Shown here: positions 8,560 through 18,187 of the stretch, in pieces
How positions within the stretch are numbered: position 1 is the stretch's first letter
Layout: each line of letters opens with the position of its first letter
Source: Paracoccus shandongensis
GTDB lineage: Bacteria; Pseudomonadota; Alphaproteobacteria; Rhodobacterales; Rhodobacteraceae
Direction of reading: 5' to 3'
Assembly: GCF_017315735.1 (NCBI RefSeq)
Contig: NZ_JAFLRK010000031.1
Coordinates: forward strand, 1 to 64,000
Length of the DNA stretch: 64,000 bases
Translations under genes and position numbers: made by a program
Notes under the pieces: generated by a model
Seen by the model: the letters and a program-made list of their open reading frames with translations, nothing else
Told to the model about the DNA's origin: nothing
Database searches by the model: none

Positions 8560-11102
8560 AGCCCGCCCGAGGACATGGTCCCGAAGTCCGTCTGGCGCGG
8601 GATGACCTTGCGTTCCCCGGTCGAGGTGGTGATGGCCGTTCCCGACCCGGACCCCGCCCCCGCCTCCCACGGCAGGACGACATCGCCGTCGCCGAAGCCC
8701 GACACGATCAGCGGCGAACCCCAGTCGGGGTCGGTGCCGTCGCGGAAATACTCCGCCACGACATTCGGCCCCGTCGCGTCGTCCGACAGGCGCTGGCCGG
8801 TGGTGCGGTCGATCTTGACCCAATAGCCGCCGGGCGGGACCGCGAATTCGGTGCCGCCGAATTCGGCCACGGCCTTGCGCATGAAGGCGTTGAAGACCGG
8901 CACGCAGAGCGTGCCGCCATAGGCATTCTCGCCCAGGCTGCGCGGCTGGTCGTAGCCCAGGTAACAGCCCGCGACGATGTTGCTGGAATAGCCGATGAAC
9001 CACACGTCCTTGGCGTCGTTCGTGGTGCCCGTCTTGCCCGCGATGGGCACAGGCAAATCCACCCCGCTGCCTGACCCGCGTTCCACCGCGCCTTCCAGCA
9101 TGGATGTCAACTGATAGGCCGTCACCGCGTCCATCACCCGTTCGCGGTTCGTGTCGATCACCGGCCCCTGCCCCGCCGGCAACGCCTGCTGGCCGCAGGT
9201 TTCGCAGACGCGCCGGTCGTGGCGATAGATGGTGCGCCCGCGCCGGTCCTGCACGCGGTCCACCAGCGTGGGCTCCACCCGCTCGCCCCCGTTGGCGAAC
9301 ATGGCATAGGCCGCGACCATCTTGAACAGCGTGGTTTCCTGCGCGCCCAGGGCATTGGCCAGGAAGGGCTTCAGGTCGTCATAAACGCCGAAGCGTTCGG
9401 CATATTCGGCCACCCGCTCCATCCCGATGTCCTGGGCGATGCGGATGGTCATCAGGTTGCGCGACATCTCGATGCCCGTGCGCAGGGGCGTCGGCCCGTA
9501 ATGCTTGCCCGACGAGTTCTTGGGTTCCCACAAGCCATAGGGCGTGTTGATGCTGATCGGCTCGTCCACGACGATGGTGGCGGGGGTATAGTTGTTGTCC
9601 AGCGCGGCGGCATAGACGAAGGGCTTGAAGGACGACCCCGGCTGGCGCTGCGCCTGCGTGGCCCGGTTGAAGACCGAGGACTGGTAGCTGAATCCCCCCT
9701 GCATCGCCATGACGCGGCCGGTGTTCACGTCCATGGCCATGAAGCCGCCCTGGATTTCGGGGACTTGCCGCAGGGTCCAGCGGATGAAGCTGCCATCGCT
9801 GTCCTGCGTCATGGCGCGGACCAGCACCACGTCCCCCACGGCGACCAGATCACCCGCGACCTTCGCACGCGGCCCAAGCCGCCCGTCGGGGCCGCGCTTG
9901 CGGGCCCATTGCACGTCGGCTGCGGGGATCCAGTGGCCGTCGGTATCCTCGGCGATCCCCTCGATGCCGATGCGGGCGTCGCTGTCGCCGACCTCCAGCA
10001 CCACGGCGGGGTGCCAGCCGGGAATGTCGCGCGGCACCTGCGCCTGCCACAGGGCGCCGCGCCAGGCGGCCTCGTCGGTCAGTTGCTCGGCGGGGATGGT
10101 CTGGCGGGTGCCGCGCCAGATGCCGGTGCCGCGGTCGTAATCCTCCAGCGCCTCGCGCAGCGCATCGGCCGCCGCCGCCTGCAGGTCGGGCGTGACGGTC
10201 GCGCGGATCGTCAACCCGCCGCCGAAGAACTCCTCGTTCCCGAACTGGGCGGACAACTGGCGGCGGATTTCGTCGGTGAAGTAATCGCGCGGCGGCAACT
10301 GCTGCTGGAAGGCCGGATAGTCGCCGTTCTGCACCGATTTCAGCGGCAGCCTGGCCTCGGCCTCATAGACGGCCTGGTCGATATAGCCGTTCTGCCACAT
10401 CTCGCGCAGGACATAGTTGCGCCGTTCGGTCACGCGGTCCTTGGCGCGGACGGGGTGGTAACGGCCCGGCGCCTGCGGCATGGCGGCCAGCATCGCGGCC
10501 TCGTGCGGGGCAAGCTCGGCCAGGGACTTGTTGAAATAGGTCTGGGCGGCGGCGGCGACGCCGAAGCTGTTCTGGCCCAGGAAGATCTCGTTCAGGTACA
10601 GTTCCAGGATCTGGTCCTTGGACAGCGTGCGTTCCAGGCGCGAGGCCAGGATCAGTTCCTTGACCTTGCGTTCCACGCTGCGGTCCGACGACAGCAGGAA
10701 GTTCTTCATCACCTGCTGCGTGATGGTGGACGCGCCGCGCACCGACGATCCGCGCGACACCACCGCCTGCCAGGCCGCGCCCACGATGCCGCGCACATCA
10801 TAACCGGGGTGGCTGTAGAAGTTCTTGTCCTCGGCGCTGATGAAGGCGTGCTTCACCAGGTCGGGGATTTCCTCGATGGGCACGAACAGGCGGCGTTCCT
10901 CGGCGAATTCGTCGATCAGCATCCCCTCGCCCGAATAGATCCGGCTGATGGTCTTGGGCGTGTACTGGGCCAGCGTCTCGTGGCTGGGCAGGTCGCGGGA
11001 ATAGATCCAGAAGATCGCGCCCAGCGTCAGCGCGATGAAGAAGCTCGCCGTGACGAACCACGAGAAGATGGCACCGAAAAAGGACAGGATGCTGCGCAGC
11101 AA
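8553..11102 (-). CDS. mrcA: Penicillin-binding protein 1A (bifunctional transglycosylase/transpeptidase)
   Basis: About 849 residues. N-terminal membrane anchor (FFGAIFSWFVTASFFIALTL), then a GT51 glycosyltransferase with the catalytic Glu in EDKNFYSHPG and RGASTITQQVMKN, an OB-like insert, and a transpeptidase with SSFK (RQPGSSFKPFV), SxN region and KTG (GKTGTTNDAKDVWF). It polymerises and crosslinks peptidoglycan at the inner membrane. A TTG at 11117 opens the frame, but AAAGG sits 6 nt before a second TTG at 11102 and starting there gives the LRSILSFFGA opening; I prefer 11102. A CxxC pair (VCETCG) lies between the catalytic lobes. It is transcribed downstream of the amidase gene, 64-79 bp away. 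Confidence 0.96.
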   Translation of the reverse strand: MLRSILSFFGAIFSWFVTASFFIALTLGAIFWIYSRDLPSHETLAQYTPKTISRIYSGEGMLIDEFAEERRLFVPIEEIPDLVKHAFISAEDKNFYSHPGYDVRGIVGAAWQAVVSRGSSVRGASTITQQVMKNFLLSSDRSVERKVKELILASRLERTLSKDQILELYLNEIFLGQNSFGVAAAAQTYFNKSLAELAPHEAAMLAAMPQAPGRYHPVRAKDRVTERRNYVLREMWQNGYIDQAVYEAEARLPLKSVQNGDYPAFQQQLPPRDYFTDEIRRQLSAQFGNEEFFGGGLTIRATVTPDLQAAAADALREALEDYDRGTGIWRGTRQTIPAEQLTDEAAWRGALWQAQVPRDIPGWHPAVVLEVGDSDARIGIEGIAEDTDGHWIPAADVQWARKRGPDGRLGPRAKVAGDLVAVGDVVLVRAMTQDSDGSFIRWTLRQVPEIQGGFMAMDVNTGRVMAMQGGFSYQSSVFNRATQAQRQPGSSFKPFVYAAALDNNYTPATIVVDEPISINTPYGLWEPKNSSGKHYGPTPLRTGIEMSRNLMTIRIAQDIGMERVAEYAERFGVYDDLKPFLANALGAQETTLFKMVAAYAMFANGGERVEPTLVDRVQDRRGRTIYRHDRRVCETCGQQALPAGQGPVIDTNRERVMDAVTAYQLTSMLEGAVERGSGSGVDLPVPIAGKTGTTNDAKDVWFIGYSSNIVAGCYLGYDQPRSLGENAYGGTLCVPVFNAFMRKAVAEFGGTEFAVPPGGYWVKIDRTTGQRLSDDATGPNVVAEYFRDGTDPDWGSPLIVSGFGDGDVVLPWEAGAGSGSGTAITTSTGERKVIPRQTDFGTMSSGGLY

Positions 11103-11181
11103 GGAAGGGCCTTTCAAGAGTTGGTCCCGTCTATAGCGCCGCGCCCCGGCCCGGTCAAAACAACACTGGGCGACCCTGCGC

Positions 11182-12378
11182 TTATTGGCGCAGCATCCCG
11201 GCCCTGACGGATTCGTCGCGCGCCCAGCCGGTGACGGCCTCGGCCACGACCCGGACCATGCGGGCGCGCCATTCGGGGTTCAGCAGGTTCGCCCGGTCGT
11301 CATGGTCCGAGATGAAGCCCAGTTCCAGCAGGACCGAGGGGATGTCGGGCGATTTCAGCACCGAATAGGTGGCCCTTTGCACGGGCCGGTTGTGCATCCC
11401 GATGCCCATCAGCGACATGCGCGACACCAGCCAGTCGGCAAAGCTGCGCGAGCGGGGCTGCGTGTCGGTGCGGGCGAAATCCATCAGCACGCCCGTCAGC
11501 GCGTCGTCTTGGCCCGTCAGGTCCAGCCCCGCCAGCAGGTCGTCGGGGCCGTGCCGCAGCACCAGTTGTTCGTCCGCGCGGGCATCGGCGGCAGGATCCC
11601 AGACATAGACCGTCGCCCCCGCCGCCTGCCCCTGGGGCAGCGCGTCGGCGTGAAGCGAGATGAACAGATCCGCCCGGGCGGCTCGCGCCGCCGTCATGCG
11701 CCGTTCCAGCGACACGAAGCTGTCGTCGCCCCGCGTCAGCTGCACATCGACGCCCCGCGCCTGCAGGGCCGCGCGCAGTTCCAGCGCAAAGACCAGGACC
11801 AGGTTCGCCTCGCTTTCGCCCTCGGCCAGCGCGCCGGGGTCAAAGCCGCCATGGCCCGGATCCAGCACCACGGTGAAGCGATCGTCGGGCGCGGGCGGCG
11901 GCACGTCGGCGGGTTCAGGCAGGTCGCGCAGGGCCGCGGTGGCCGAACGGTCGGGCGCGAAGTCCTGCGCGCTGACAGGCGCCAGCACAACGGTGATCTG
12001 GGACAGCGGCGCCCGCGCGCTCTGCCCCGCGCTGGCGATGCGATAAGGGCCGGGGAGTTCTAACACGATGCGCGACCAGCCCTTTCCGTTCGGGCCCCAG
12101 CGGATCGCGGGGGCAAGGTCGGCGCCGAACAGATCCTGCGGCTTGGCCAGCCCCAGGTCTGCGCCTTGCAGGTCCACGACCAGCCGCACTGGATCGCCGA
12201 CCAGGAAGACGCGATAGGGCACGGGTCTGGTCAGCGCCAGCCGCAGTTCCAGCGGCTTCGGCCCGCCCCATCCCCGCCCCGTGGCGACCAGCGCCGATCC
12301 GCCCGGATCCAGGCGTGCCGGCTCATCCGCCCCCGCGGGCAGCGACAGCAGCGCCAGGATCAGAAGCAGCCATCTCAT
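11182..12378 (-). CDS. N-acetylmuramoyl-L-alanine amidase (AmiC type)
   Basis: 398 residues. Signal peptide MRWLLLILALLSLPAGA, an AMIN-like domain about residues 25-150, and a C-terminal Amidase_3 zinc domain from about residue 170: first His in VVLDPGHGGFDPGA, ligand Glu soon after (EGESEANLVL), second His in FISLHADAL, and catalytic Glu in SVLLELGFISDHDD. It cleaves the amide linking the stem peptide to MurNAc in the periplasm, usually during daughter-cell separation. It overlaps the upstream aminotransferase by 4 nt and is followed by PBP1A in the same direction, so wall synthesis and wall cutting may be co-transcribed. Confidence 0.95.
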   Translation of the reverse strand: MRWLLLILALLSLPAGADEPARLDPGGSALVATGRGWGGPKPLELRLALTRPVPYRVFLVGDPVRLVVDLQGADLGLAKPQDLFGADLAPAIRWGPNGKGWSRIVLELPGPYRIASAGQSARAPLSQITVVLAPVSAQDFAPDRSATAALRDLPEPADVPPPAPDDRFTVVLDPGHGGFDPGALAEGESEANLVLVFALELRAALQARGVDVQLTRGDDSFVSLERRMTAARAARADLFISLHADALPQGQAAGATVYVWDPAADARADEQLVLRHGPDDLLAGLDLTGQDDALTGVLMDFARTDTQPRSRSFADWLVSRMSLMGIGMHNRPVQRATYSVLKSPDIPSVLLELGFISDHDDRANLLNPEWRARMVRVVAEAVTGWARDESVRAGMLRQ

Positions 12379-13520
12379 CGCGCGGCCATGAACTCCGTCA
12401 GGCGGCGCAGGCCCTCGGCGATGTCGGCCGTCGCGCGGGCATAGGAAAAGCGCAGCGTTTGCGCCCCGCGTTCGGGGTCGAAGTCCAGCCCCGGCGTGAC
12501 GGCGACGCCGGCCTTTTCAAGGATCTCGGCCGCGAAACTCAGCGAATTGTCGGTCAGGTGCGACACGTCGGCATAGATGTAGAAGGCCCCTTCCGGGGGC
12601 GCGATGCGGTCGAAGCCCGCCTTCGGCAGTTCCTGCAGCATCAACCGGCGGTTCTCGGCATAGACGGCCAGGTTGGCGTCGGCTTCCCCAGTGCAGTCCA
12701 GCGCGGCAAGCGCCGCGACCTGGCTGGCATGGGGCGGGCAGATGAACATGTTCTGCGCCAGCCGTTCCACCGTGCGGATGTGATCGGGGGGCACGACCAT
12801 CCAGCCCACCCGCCAGCCGGTCATCGAGAAATACTTGCTGAAGGAATTGATGACGAACACGTCGTCCGTCACCTCCAGCGCGGAATGGCAGCGGTCGCCA
12901 TAGGACAAGCCGTGGTAGATCTCATCGGAAATCAGCGCCATGCCCTTGGCCCGCGCCGCATCCGACAGCGCGCGCAACTCATCCGTGCGCAGCACCGTGC
13001 CCGACGGATTGCCCGGCGAGGCGAGGATCAGCCCCGCGCAGCCGTCTGGCAGATCGGCGGGGCGCGGCTGATAGCGGTCCTCGGGGCGGGTAAGGATGCC
13101 CACCGGTTCCAGCGACATGGCCCGCAGGATCTGGCGATAGCTGGGGTATCCGGGATAGCCCATCGCCACCTTGTCGCCCGCGTCGAACAGCGCGGAAAAG
13201 GCCAGGATGAAGGCCCCGCTGCTGCCGGGCGTCACCACCACGCGGGCCGGGTCCAGATCGACCCCGTACCAGCGGCGATACAGATCCGCGATCCCCTGCC
13301 GCAGCGCGGGCAGGCCAAGCGCGACCGTATAGCCCAGCGGCTGTTCCAGCGCAGAGGCCAGGGCCCGGCGCGCGCCTTCGGGCGCGGGGGTGGACGGCTG
13401 GCCGACCTCCATGTGGATGATGTGGCGGCCTGCGGCCTCGGCGCGGCTGGCGGCCTCCATCACGTCCATGACGATGAAGGGATCGACCTGTCCGCGGGCG
13501 GATTTCCTCATGCTGCTCAT
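12375..13520 (-). CDS. Pyridoxal-phosphate aminotransferase, class I/II
   Basis: 381 residues of fold-type I. The PLP lysine lies in NSFSKYFSMTGWRVG; the cofactor-binding Asn and Asp/Tyr segments are ASPGNPSGT and SDEIYHGLSY; a C-terminal Arg in RFSYARAT binds the substrate carboxylate. Substrate specificity is not clear from sequence. The first ATG (13520) is only 2 nt after GAGGA, whereas the in-frame ATG at 13511 has ideal spacing to it, so the shorter start (MRKSARG) is possible. The stop overlaps the amidase start (ATGA). Confidence 0.93.
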   Translation of the reverse strand: MSSMRKSARGQVDPFIVMDVMEAASRAEAAGRHIIHMEVGQPSTPAPEGARRALASALEQPLGYTVALGLPALRQGIADLYRRWYGVDLDPARVVVTPGSSGAFILAFSALFDAGDKVAMGYPGYPSYRQILRAMSLEPVGILTRPEDRYQPRPADLPDGCAGLILASPGNPSGTVLRTDELRALSDAARAKGMALISDEIYHGLSYGDRCHSALEVTDDVFVINSFSKYFSMTGWRVGWMVVPPDHIRTVERLAQNMFICPPHASQVAALAALDCTGEADANLAVYAENRRLMLQELPKAGFDRIAPPEGAFYIYADVSHLTDNSLSFAAEILEKAGVAVTPGLDFDPERGAQTLRFSYARATADIAEGLRRLTEFMAAR

Positions 13521-13667
13521 TCCTCAAGGGCCTTTTGTCTTTTTTCCCTGTCTTACGCCTGTGAGGCGGGCGCGGAAAGCCCCCGGTCACGCAGCTTTGT
13601 CAGCCCCTTCCTTGCCAATCGCGTCCCTGCGCGGCAAGCTTGCGCCAACCCGAGAACGAGGATTTCG

Positions 13668-14408
13668 ATGAAACGCCTGATCGCCGCGCTGCTGCTGACC
13701 GCGACCCCTGCCCTGGCCTTCGACATTTCCGCCATGTCCGAGGCCGAGAAGGCCGCCTTCGGGGACGCGGTGCGCGACTACCTGATGGCCAACCCCGAGG
13801 TTCTGGTCGAATCCATCAACGTCCTGGAAGAACGCCGCGCCGCGTCCGAGGCCGAGAGCGACGTGGCCTTGGTCGCATCGAACCGTGATGCGATCTTCAA
13901 CGACGGCCACAGCTGGATCGGGGGCAACCCGGACGGCGACGTGACGATGGTGGAATTCATCGACTATCGCTGCGGTTACTGCCGCAAGTTCAACGAACAG
14001 GTTCATGATCTGGTTGAGGGCGACGGCAATATCCGGCTGATCCTGAAGGAATTCCCGATCCTTGGACCGGACAGCGAGACTTCGGCCCGCTTTGCGGTCG
14101 CGGTCAAGCAGATCGGCGGGGATGGGGCTTACGTCCAGGCCCATGACGCGCTGATGGCAATGCGCGGCGCCCCCTCGCCCGAGGCGCTGAAGGCGATCGC
14201 GGCAGAGATCGGCGTGGACGGCGACGAGGTGCTGAACAGCATGAACACCGAATCCGTCAGCGCCGTCCTGCGCGAGAACCGCCAGCTGGCCGAACGCATG
14301 GCGATCATGGGCACGCCGACCTTCGTGATCGGCGATACCCTGCTGCGCGGGATGCCTGCGGATGGGCTGGAACCCGCCGTGGCCGCCGCGCGGGCGGGGA
14401 ACGGCTGA
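13668..14408 (+). CDS. DsbA family thiol:disulfide protein
   Basis: 246 residues. Signal peptide MKRLIAALLLTATPALA, then a DsbA thioredoxin fold with active site CGYC in YRCGYCRKFNE and the cis-Pro loop GTPTFVIG near the C-terminus. A helical leader (residues about 22-75) precedes the catalytic domain, as in ScsC/BdbD-like members. It acts in the periplasm on disulfides. The ATG at 13668 was chosen because it starts the signal peptide; upstream frame is non-homologous. Confidence 0.93.
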   Translation: MKRLIAALLLTATPALAFDISAMSEAEKAAFGDAVRDYLMANPEVLVESINVLEERRAASEAESDVALVASNRDAIFNDGHSWIGGNPDGDVTMVEFIDYRCGYCRKFNEQVHDLVEGDGNIRLILKEFPILGPDSETSARFAVAVKQIGGDGAYVQAHDALMAMRGAPSPEALKAIAAEIGVDGDEVLNSMNTESVSAVLRENRQLAERMAIMGTPTFVIGDTLLRGMPADGLEPAVAAARAGNG

Positions 14409-14451
14409 CGCGCCTTGTGGCGCGGGCAGGAGCCTCCGGCGGGGATATTTG
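14409..14451. repeat. 3'-end hairpin and GGGGATATTTG intergenic motif
   Basis: Directly after the DsbA stop lies hairpin CGCGCC-TTGT-GGCGCG (14409-14424), then GCCTCCGGCGGGGATATTTG ending at 14451. A related GGGATATTTG follows the hairpin downstream of the sufT-like gene (40383-40392). In my experience such GC hairpin plus GGATATTTG units are common at gene ends in Rhodobacteraceae; their function is unproven. Confidence 0.5.
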
Positions 14452-14467
14452 AGTGAAGAAGAAGCGG

Positions 14468-16084
14468 CTATTCGGCGGCCATGCGGTCGCCCTTTTGCGC
14501 GATGCGGCCCAGGATGTGGTCGGCGGCCTTTTCGCCGACCATGATCGAGGGGCCGTTCAGGTTGCCGTTGGTGATGCGCGGGAAGATGGAACTGTCGGCC
14601 ACGCGCAGGCCATCCACGCCGATCACCCGCAGGTCGGGATCGACCACGGCCATGGGGTCGGCCGAAGCCCCCATGCGGGCCGTGCCGCAGGGGTGATAGG
14701 CCGATTCGGCATGGTCGCGGATGAAGGCGTCGATCTGGTCGTCCGTCTGCACGGGGGCGCCCGGCTGGATCTCGTCGCCCCGGTATTCCGCGAAGGCGGG
14801 CTGGTTGAAGATCTGCCGCGTCAGGCGCACGCAGGCGCGAAATTCCGCCCAGTCGTCGGGGTGCGACATGTAGTTGAAGCGGATCTCGGGCGCAGCCGCC
14901 GGATCGCTTGAGGCCAGCCGCACGGTGCCGCGCGATTTCGACCGCATCGGGCCGACATGGGCCTGGAAGCCGTGGCCCTGCGCCGCCGCCTTGCCGTCAT
15001 AGCGCACGGCCAAGGGCAGGAAGTGATACTGGATGTCGGGGTAATCCACGGCGTCCGAGGACCGGATGAAGCCGCAGCTTTCGAACTGGTTCGACGCGCC
15101 AAGCCCGGTCTTTTGCAGCAGCCATTCCACCCCCACCCGGCTTTTGCCCAGAAGGTTGTAATAAGTATACAGCGTGATCGGCTTCAGCGCCTTGTACTGC
15201 ATGTAGATTTCAAGGTGGTCCTGCAGGTTCGCGCCCACGCCCGGGCGGTCCGCCAGGGGCGTGATGCCGTGGCTTTTCAGGTGGTCGGCGGGGCCGATGC
15301 CCGACAGCATCAGCAGCTTCGGCGTGTTGATCGAACTGGCCGAGACGATGATCTCGCGGGTTGCGCGGACCTGTTCGATGCGGCCCTTGCGCTCGATTTC
15401 CACGGCATGGGCGCGCTTGTCCTGGAACAGGATGCGGCGGGCCAGGGCGCGGACCAGCGTCAGCCGCCCGGTCTTGAGCGCAGGGCGCAGATAGGCGTTG
15501 GCGGCGGACCAGCGGCGGCCCTTCCAGATGGTGGCCTCCATCGGGCCGAAGCCTTCCTGGTTTTCGCCGTTGTAATCGGGGGTATAAGGCCAGCCCGCCT
15601 GCTGCCCGGCCTGGATGAAGGCGTTGAACAGCGGATTGCGCCGCTTGCCGCGCGTCACGTGCAGGGGGCCGTCGGTGCCGCGCCATGGGGAGGCGCCGCC
15701 GTGCCAGGTTTCCATGCGCTTGAAATAGGGCAGCACGTCCGCATAGCCCCATCCCGCCGCGCCGCTGTCGCGCCAGTGGTCGTAATCCTTGCGGTGGCCG
15801 CGCACGAAGACCATGCCGTTGATCGACGACGACCCGCCCAGCACCTTGCCGCGCGGCGTGGCCAGCCTGCGCCCGCCCAGATGCGGTTCGGGTTGCGTGG
15901 CAAAGCCCCAGTCGTAGCGCGGCATGTTCATCGGGTAGGACAGCGCGCCGGGCATCTGGATGAAGATGCCGATGTCGCTGCCGCCGTATTCGATCAGGGT
16001 GACGCTGTGCCCGGCCTCGGTCAGCCGGTAAGCCAGCGCGCAACCGGCGGAACCGGCGCCGACGATGACGTAATCCGCGGTCAT
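14468..16084 (-). CDS. betA: Choline dehydrogenase
   Basis: 538-residue GMC-family FAD flavoprotein; oxidises choline to betaine aldehyde at the membrane. FAD dinucleotide motif [14 protein letters not shown] at residues 7-20, the GMC signature [14 protein letters not shown], and the C-terminal catalytic region [10 protein letters not shown] with the active-site His, followed by [12 protein letters not shown]. Length matches BetA. It is the last gene of betI-betB-betA, 9 bp after betB. Glycine betaine made here serves as osmoprotectant and methyl or carbon source. Confidence 0.96.
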   Translation of the reverse strand: MTADYVIVGAGSAGCALAYRLTEAGHSVTLIEYGGSDIGIFIQMPGALSYPMNMPRYDWGFATQPEPHLGGRRLATPRGKVLGGSSSINGMVFVRGHRKDYDHWRDSGAAGWGYADVLPYFKRMETWHGGASPWRGTDGPLHVTRGKRRNPLFNAFIQAGQQAGWPYTPDYNGENQEGFGPMEATIWKGRRWSAANAYLRPALKTGRLTLVRALARRILFQDKRAHAVEIERKGRIEQVRATREIIVSASSINTPKLLMLSGIGPADHLKSHGITPLADRPGVGANLQDHLEIYMQYKALKPITLYTYYNLLGKSRVGVEWLLQKTGLGASNQFESCGFIRSSDAVDYPDIQYHFLPLAVRYDGKAAAQGHGFQAHVGPMRSKSRGTVRLASSDPAAAPEIRFNYMSHPDDWAEFRACVRLTRQIFNQPAFAEYRGDEIQPGAPVQTDDQIDAFIRDHAESAYHPCGTARMGASADPMAVVDPDLRVIGVDGLRVADSSIFPRITNGNLNGPSIMVGEKAADHILGRIAQKGDRMAAE

Positions 16085-16093
16085 GGTTGCCCC

Positions 16094-17539
16094 CTAATAC
16101 GGCGCCTCGACGGCGCCCATGCCGACATAGACGGTCTTGAGTTGCGAATAATGCTCGATGGCGGCGGTGCCGTTTTCGCGCCCCAGGCCGGACATCTTGA
16201 CGCCGCCGAAGGGCATCTCGACCGGCGTCAGGTTATAGGCGTTGATCCAGCAGGTGCCTGCTTCCAGCGCGGCCACGACGCGATGGGCGCGGGTCAGGTC
16301 TTGCGTGAAGACCCCGGCGGCAAGGCCAAAGCCGGTGGCATTGGCGCGGGCCACGGCCTCGGCCTCATCCGCGAAGGTCAGCGTGGTCATCACCGGGCCG
16401 AAGATTTCGTCGCGGGTGATCGCCATGTCGTCGGTGGCGTCGGCAAAGACGGTGGGGGGGATGAAGGCGCCCTCGCCCAGACCGCCGCAGACCAGCCGCG
16501 CGCCCGCGTCCTGTCCGGCGGCGATGGCCGCGCGGATCTTGGCGGCCTGCGCGGCGTTGATGATCGGGCCGAACTGCGTGTCGGGGTCCAGCGGGTCGCC
16601 GGTGCGAATCGTCGCCAGCCGTTCGGCCAGCCGGTCCAGGAACCGCGCGGCGATGCCCTGTTGCAGGAACACCCGCGTGCCGTTGGAACAGATCTGGCCC
16701 GAGGAATAGAAATTCGCCAGGATCGCCGCGCCCACGGCATCTTCCAGGCTGGCGTCGTCGAAGACGATCAGCGGCGACTTGCCGCCAAGCTCCATCGTGA
16801 CGTGGCGCATCCCCTCGGCTGCGGCGGCATAGACGCGGCGGCCGGTGGGGACCGAGCCGGTCAGGGACACCTTGGCGACACAGGGGTCGGTGACAAGCGC
16901 CGCGCCGACCTGGCCCCGGCCCTGCACGACATTGAAGATGCCGGGCGGGGCGCCTGCCTCCAGCAAAATCTCGGCCAGTTTCAGCGCGCCCAGCGGCGTT
17001 TCCTCGGACGGCTTGAAGACCATCGCGTTGCCCATCGCCAGCGCGGGGGCGGCCTTCCAGCAGGCGATCTGGCTGGGATAGTTCCAGGCGCCGATGCCCG
17101 CGCAGACGCCCAAGGCCTCGCGCCGGGTATAGGCCCAATCGCGGCCCAGCGGGATCATCTGGCCGGTCACGGCCGCCACCAGCCCGCCGAAATATTCCAG
17201 CGCGGCGGCGCCCGATGCCCAGTCGGCCACCAGCGTTTCCTGGATCGGCTTGCCGGTGTCCAGCGTTTCCAGGCGCGACAGATCCGCGTTCCGCTTGCGG
17301 ATGATGGCGGCGGCGCGGGACAGGACGCGGCCCCGGTCCGCAGGCAGCATCGCCGCCCATGCGGGCTGCGCGCGGGCGGCGGATTGGCAGGCCAGCGCCA
17401 CCTGGGCCACCGAGGCCTCGCGCAGCGATGCGATCTGCTCGCCCGTGTAGGGATAAAGGACGGGCAGCGCCGCGCCCTCGCCCTCGACAAAGGCGCCGTC
17501 GATGAACAGGCTGGCTGCGGGTTGGGCGGTGTGGGTCAC
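16094..17539 (-). CDS. betB: Betaine-aldehyde dehydrogenase
   Basis: 481 residues of the aldehyde dehydrogenase superfamily; converts betaine aldehyde to glycine betaine with NAD(P)+. The catalytic Cys lies in [13 protein letters not shown] and the general base Glu in TMELGGKSP; the NAD-binding GSVPTG loop and the conserved IFGPVMT are present. The start is GTG at 17539, forming a GTGA overlap with the betI stop, which indicates translational coupling. Confidence 0.97.
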   Translation of the reverse strand: MTHTAQPAASLFIDGAFVEGEGAALPVLYPYTGEQIASLREASVAQVALACQSAARAQPAWAAMLPADRGRVLSRAAAIIRKRNADLSRLETLDTGKPIQETLVADWASGAAALEYFGGLVAAVTGQMIPLGRDWAYTRREALGVCAGIGAWNYPSQIACWKAAPALAMGNAMVFKPSEETPLGALKLAEILLEAGAPPGIFNVVQGRGQVGAALVTDPCVAKVSLTGSVPTGRRVYAAAAEGMRHVTMELGGKSPLIVFDDASLEDAVGAAILANFYSSGQICSNGTRVFLQQGIAARFLDRLAERLATIRTGDPLDPDTQFGPIINAAQAAKIRAAIAAGQDAGARLVCGGLGEGAFIPPTVFADATDDMAITRDEIFGPVMTTLTFADEAEAVARANATGFGLAAGVFTQDLTRAHRVVAALEAGTCWINAYNLTPVEMPFGGVKMSGLGRENGTAAIEHYSQLKTVYVGMGAVEAPY

Positions 17540-18102
17540 GACAGGGCCTCGTCCAGGTAATCGAAGATCAGCTTCTCGGCGGCCTCGGCGGTGATGCCGC
17601 CCGGGGTCAGGACCGCGCGCAGGTAAACGCCGTCGATCAGCGCGCCCAGCGTGTCGGCCACGCGGGCCGGATCATCCGTCAGGGGCCGCAGCGCCAGCAT
17701 CAGATTCGAGCGCAGGCGGCGGTGATAAACGCGCAACAGGCGCGCGGCCTCGGGGTTGATCAGCGCCAGGGCATAGAAATTGATCCAGGCGCTGACGGTT
17801 TCGCGCTGGAAATTCTGCGGCGCGAAGCTGGCCCCGACGATGGCGTTCAGACGCCCCCGCACCCCATGGCCCGGCAGGCGTTCCGCGACCGCCCGCCCAT
17901 AGACGCGCAGGATGTAACGCATCGCCGCCAGGAAGATCTGGTCCTTGGACCCGAAATAATGATGCGCCAGCGCAGGCGACATGCCCGCGCGCCGGGCGAT
18001 CTGCGCCACGGTCACGTCCAGAGACCCCGTCCGCCCGACCTCGAAGATCGTGGCGTTGATTAACGCGGCTTTTCGGATAGGCTCGGCCCCAATCTTGGGC
18101 AA
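17536..18102 (-). CDS. betI: Transcriptional repressor BetI
   Basis: 188-residue TetR-family repressor that senses choline in its relatives and represses bet genes. The N-terminal helix-turn-helix ([26 protein letters not shown]) is BetI-like, and the rest matches the BetI ligand-binding domain ([21 protein letters not shown]). The start is an uncommon TTG at 18102 with AGGTG upstream. It is first in betI-betB-betA and divergent from choX across an 85-bp region holding a BetI-type operator. Confidence 0.95.
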   Translation of the reverse strand: MPKIGAEPIRKAALINATIFEVGRTGSLDVTVAQIARRAGMSPALAHHYFGSKDQIFLAAMRYILRVYGRAVAERLPGHGVRGRLNAIVGASFAPQNFQRETVSAWINFYALALINPEAARLLRVYHRRLRSNLMLALRPLTDDPARVADTLGALIDGVYLRAVLTPGGITAEAAEKLIFDYLDEALS

Positions 18103-18127
18103 TGTCGCACCTGCGTGAAAGAAACTG

Positions 18128-18171
18128 TTGCCATCTGAAGGCTGTGTAACGTTAATTGATCAACCAATCAA
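18128..18171. promoter_or_regulatory. BetI-type operator overlapping a choX promoter
   Basis: The minus strand reads TTGATTGGTTGATCAATTAA (18171-18152), very close to the BetI box described in Sinorhizobium meliloti (TTGATTGGACGTTCAATATAA, from memory). On the plus strand TTGCCA (18128-18133) and TTAATT (18152-18157) could be the -35 and -10 of choX with an 18-bp spacer, so the operator would cover the -10. Its position between divergent betIBA and choXWV lets one site control both. Confidence 0.7.
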
Positions 18172-18187
18172 GAACAGGGAGTTTTGC

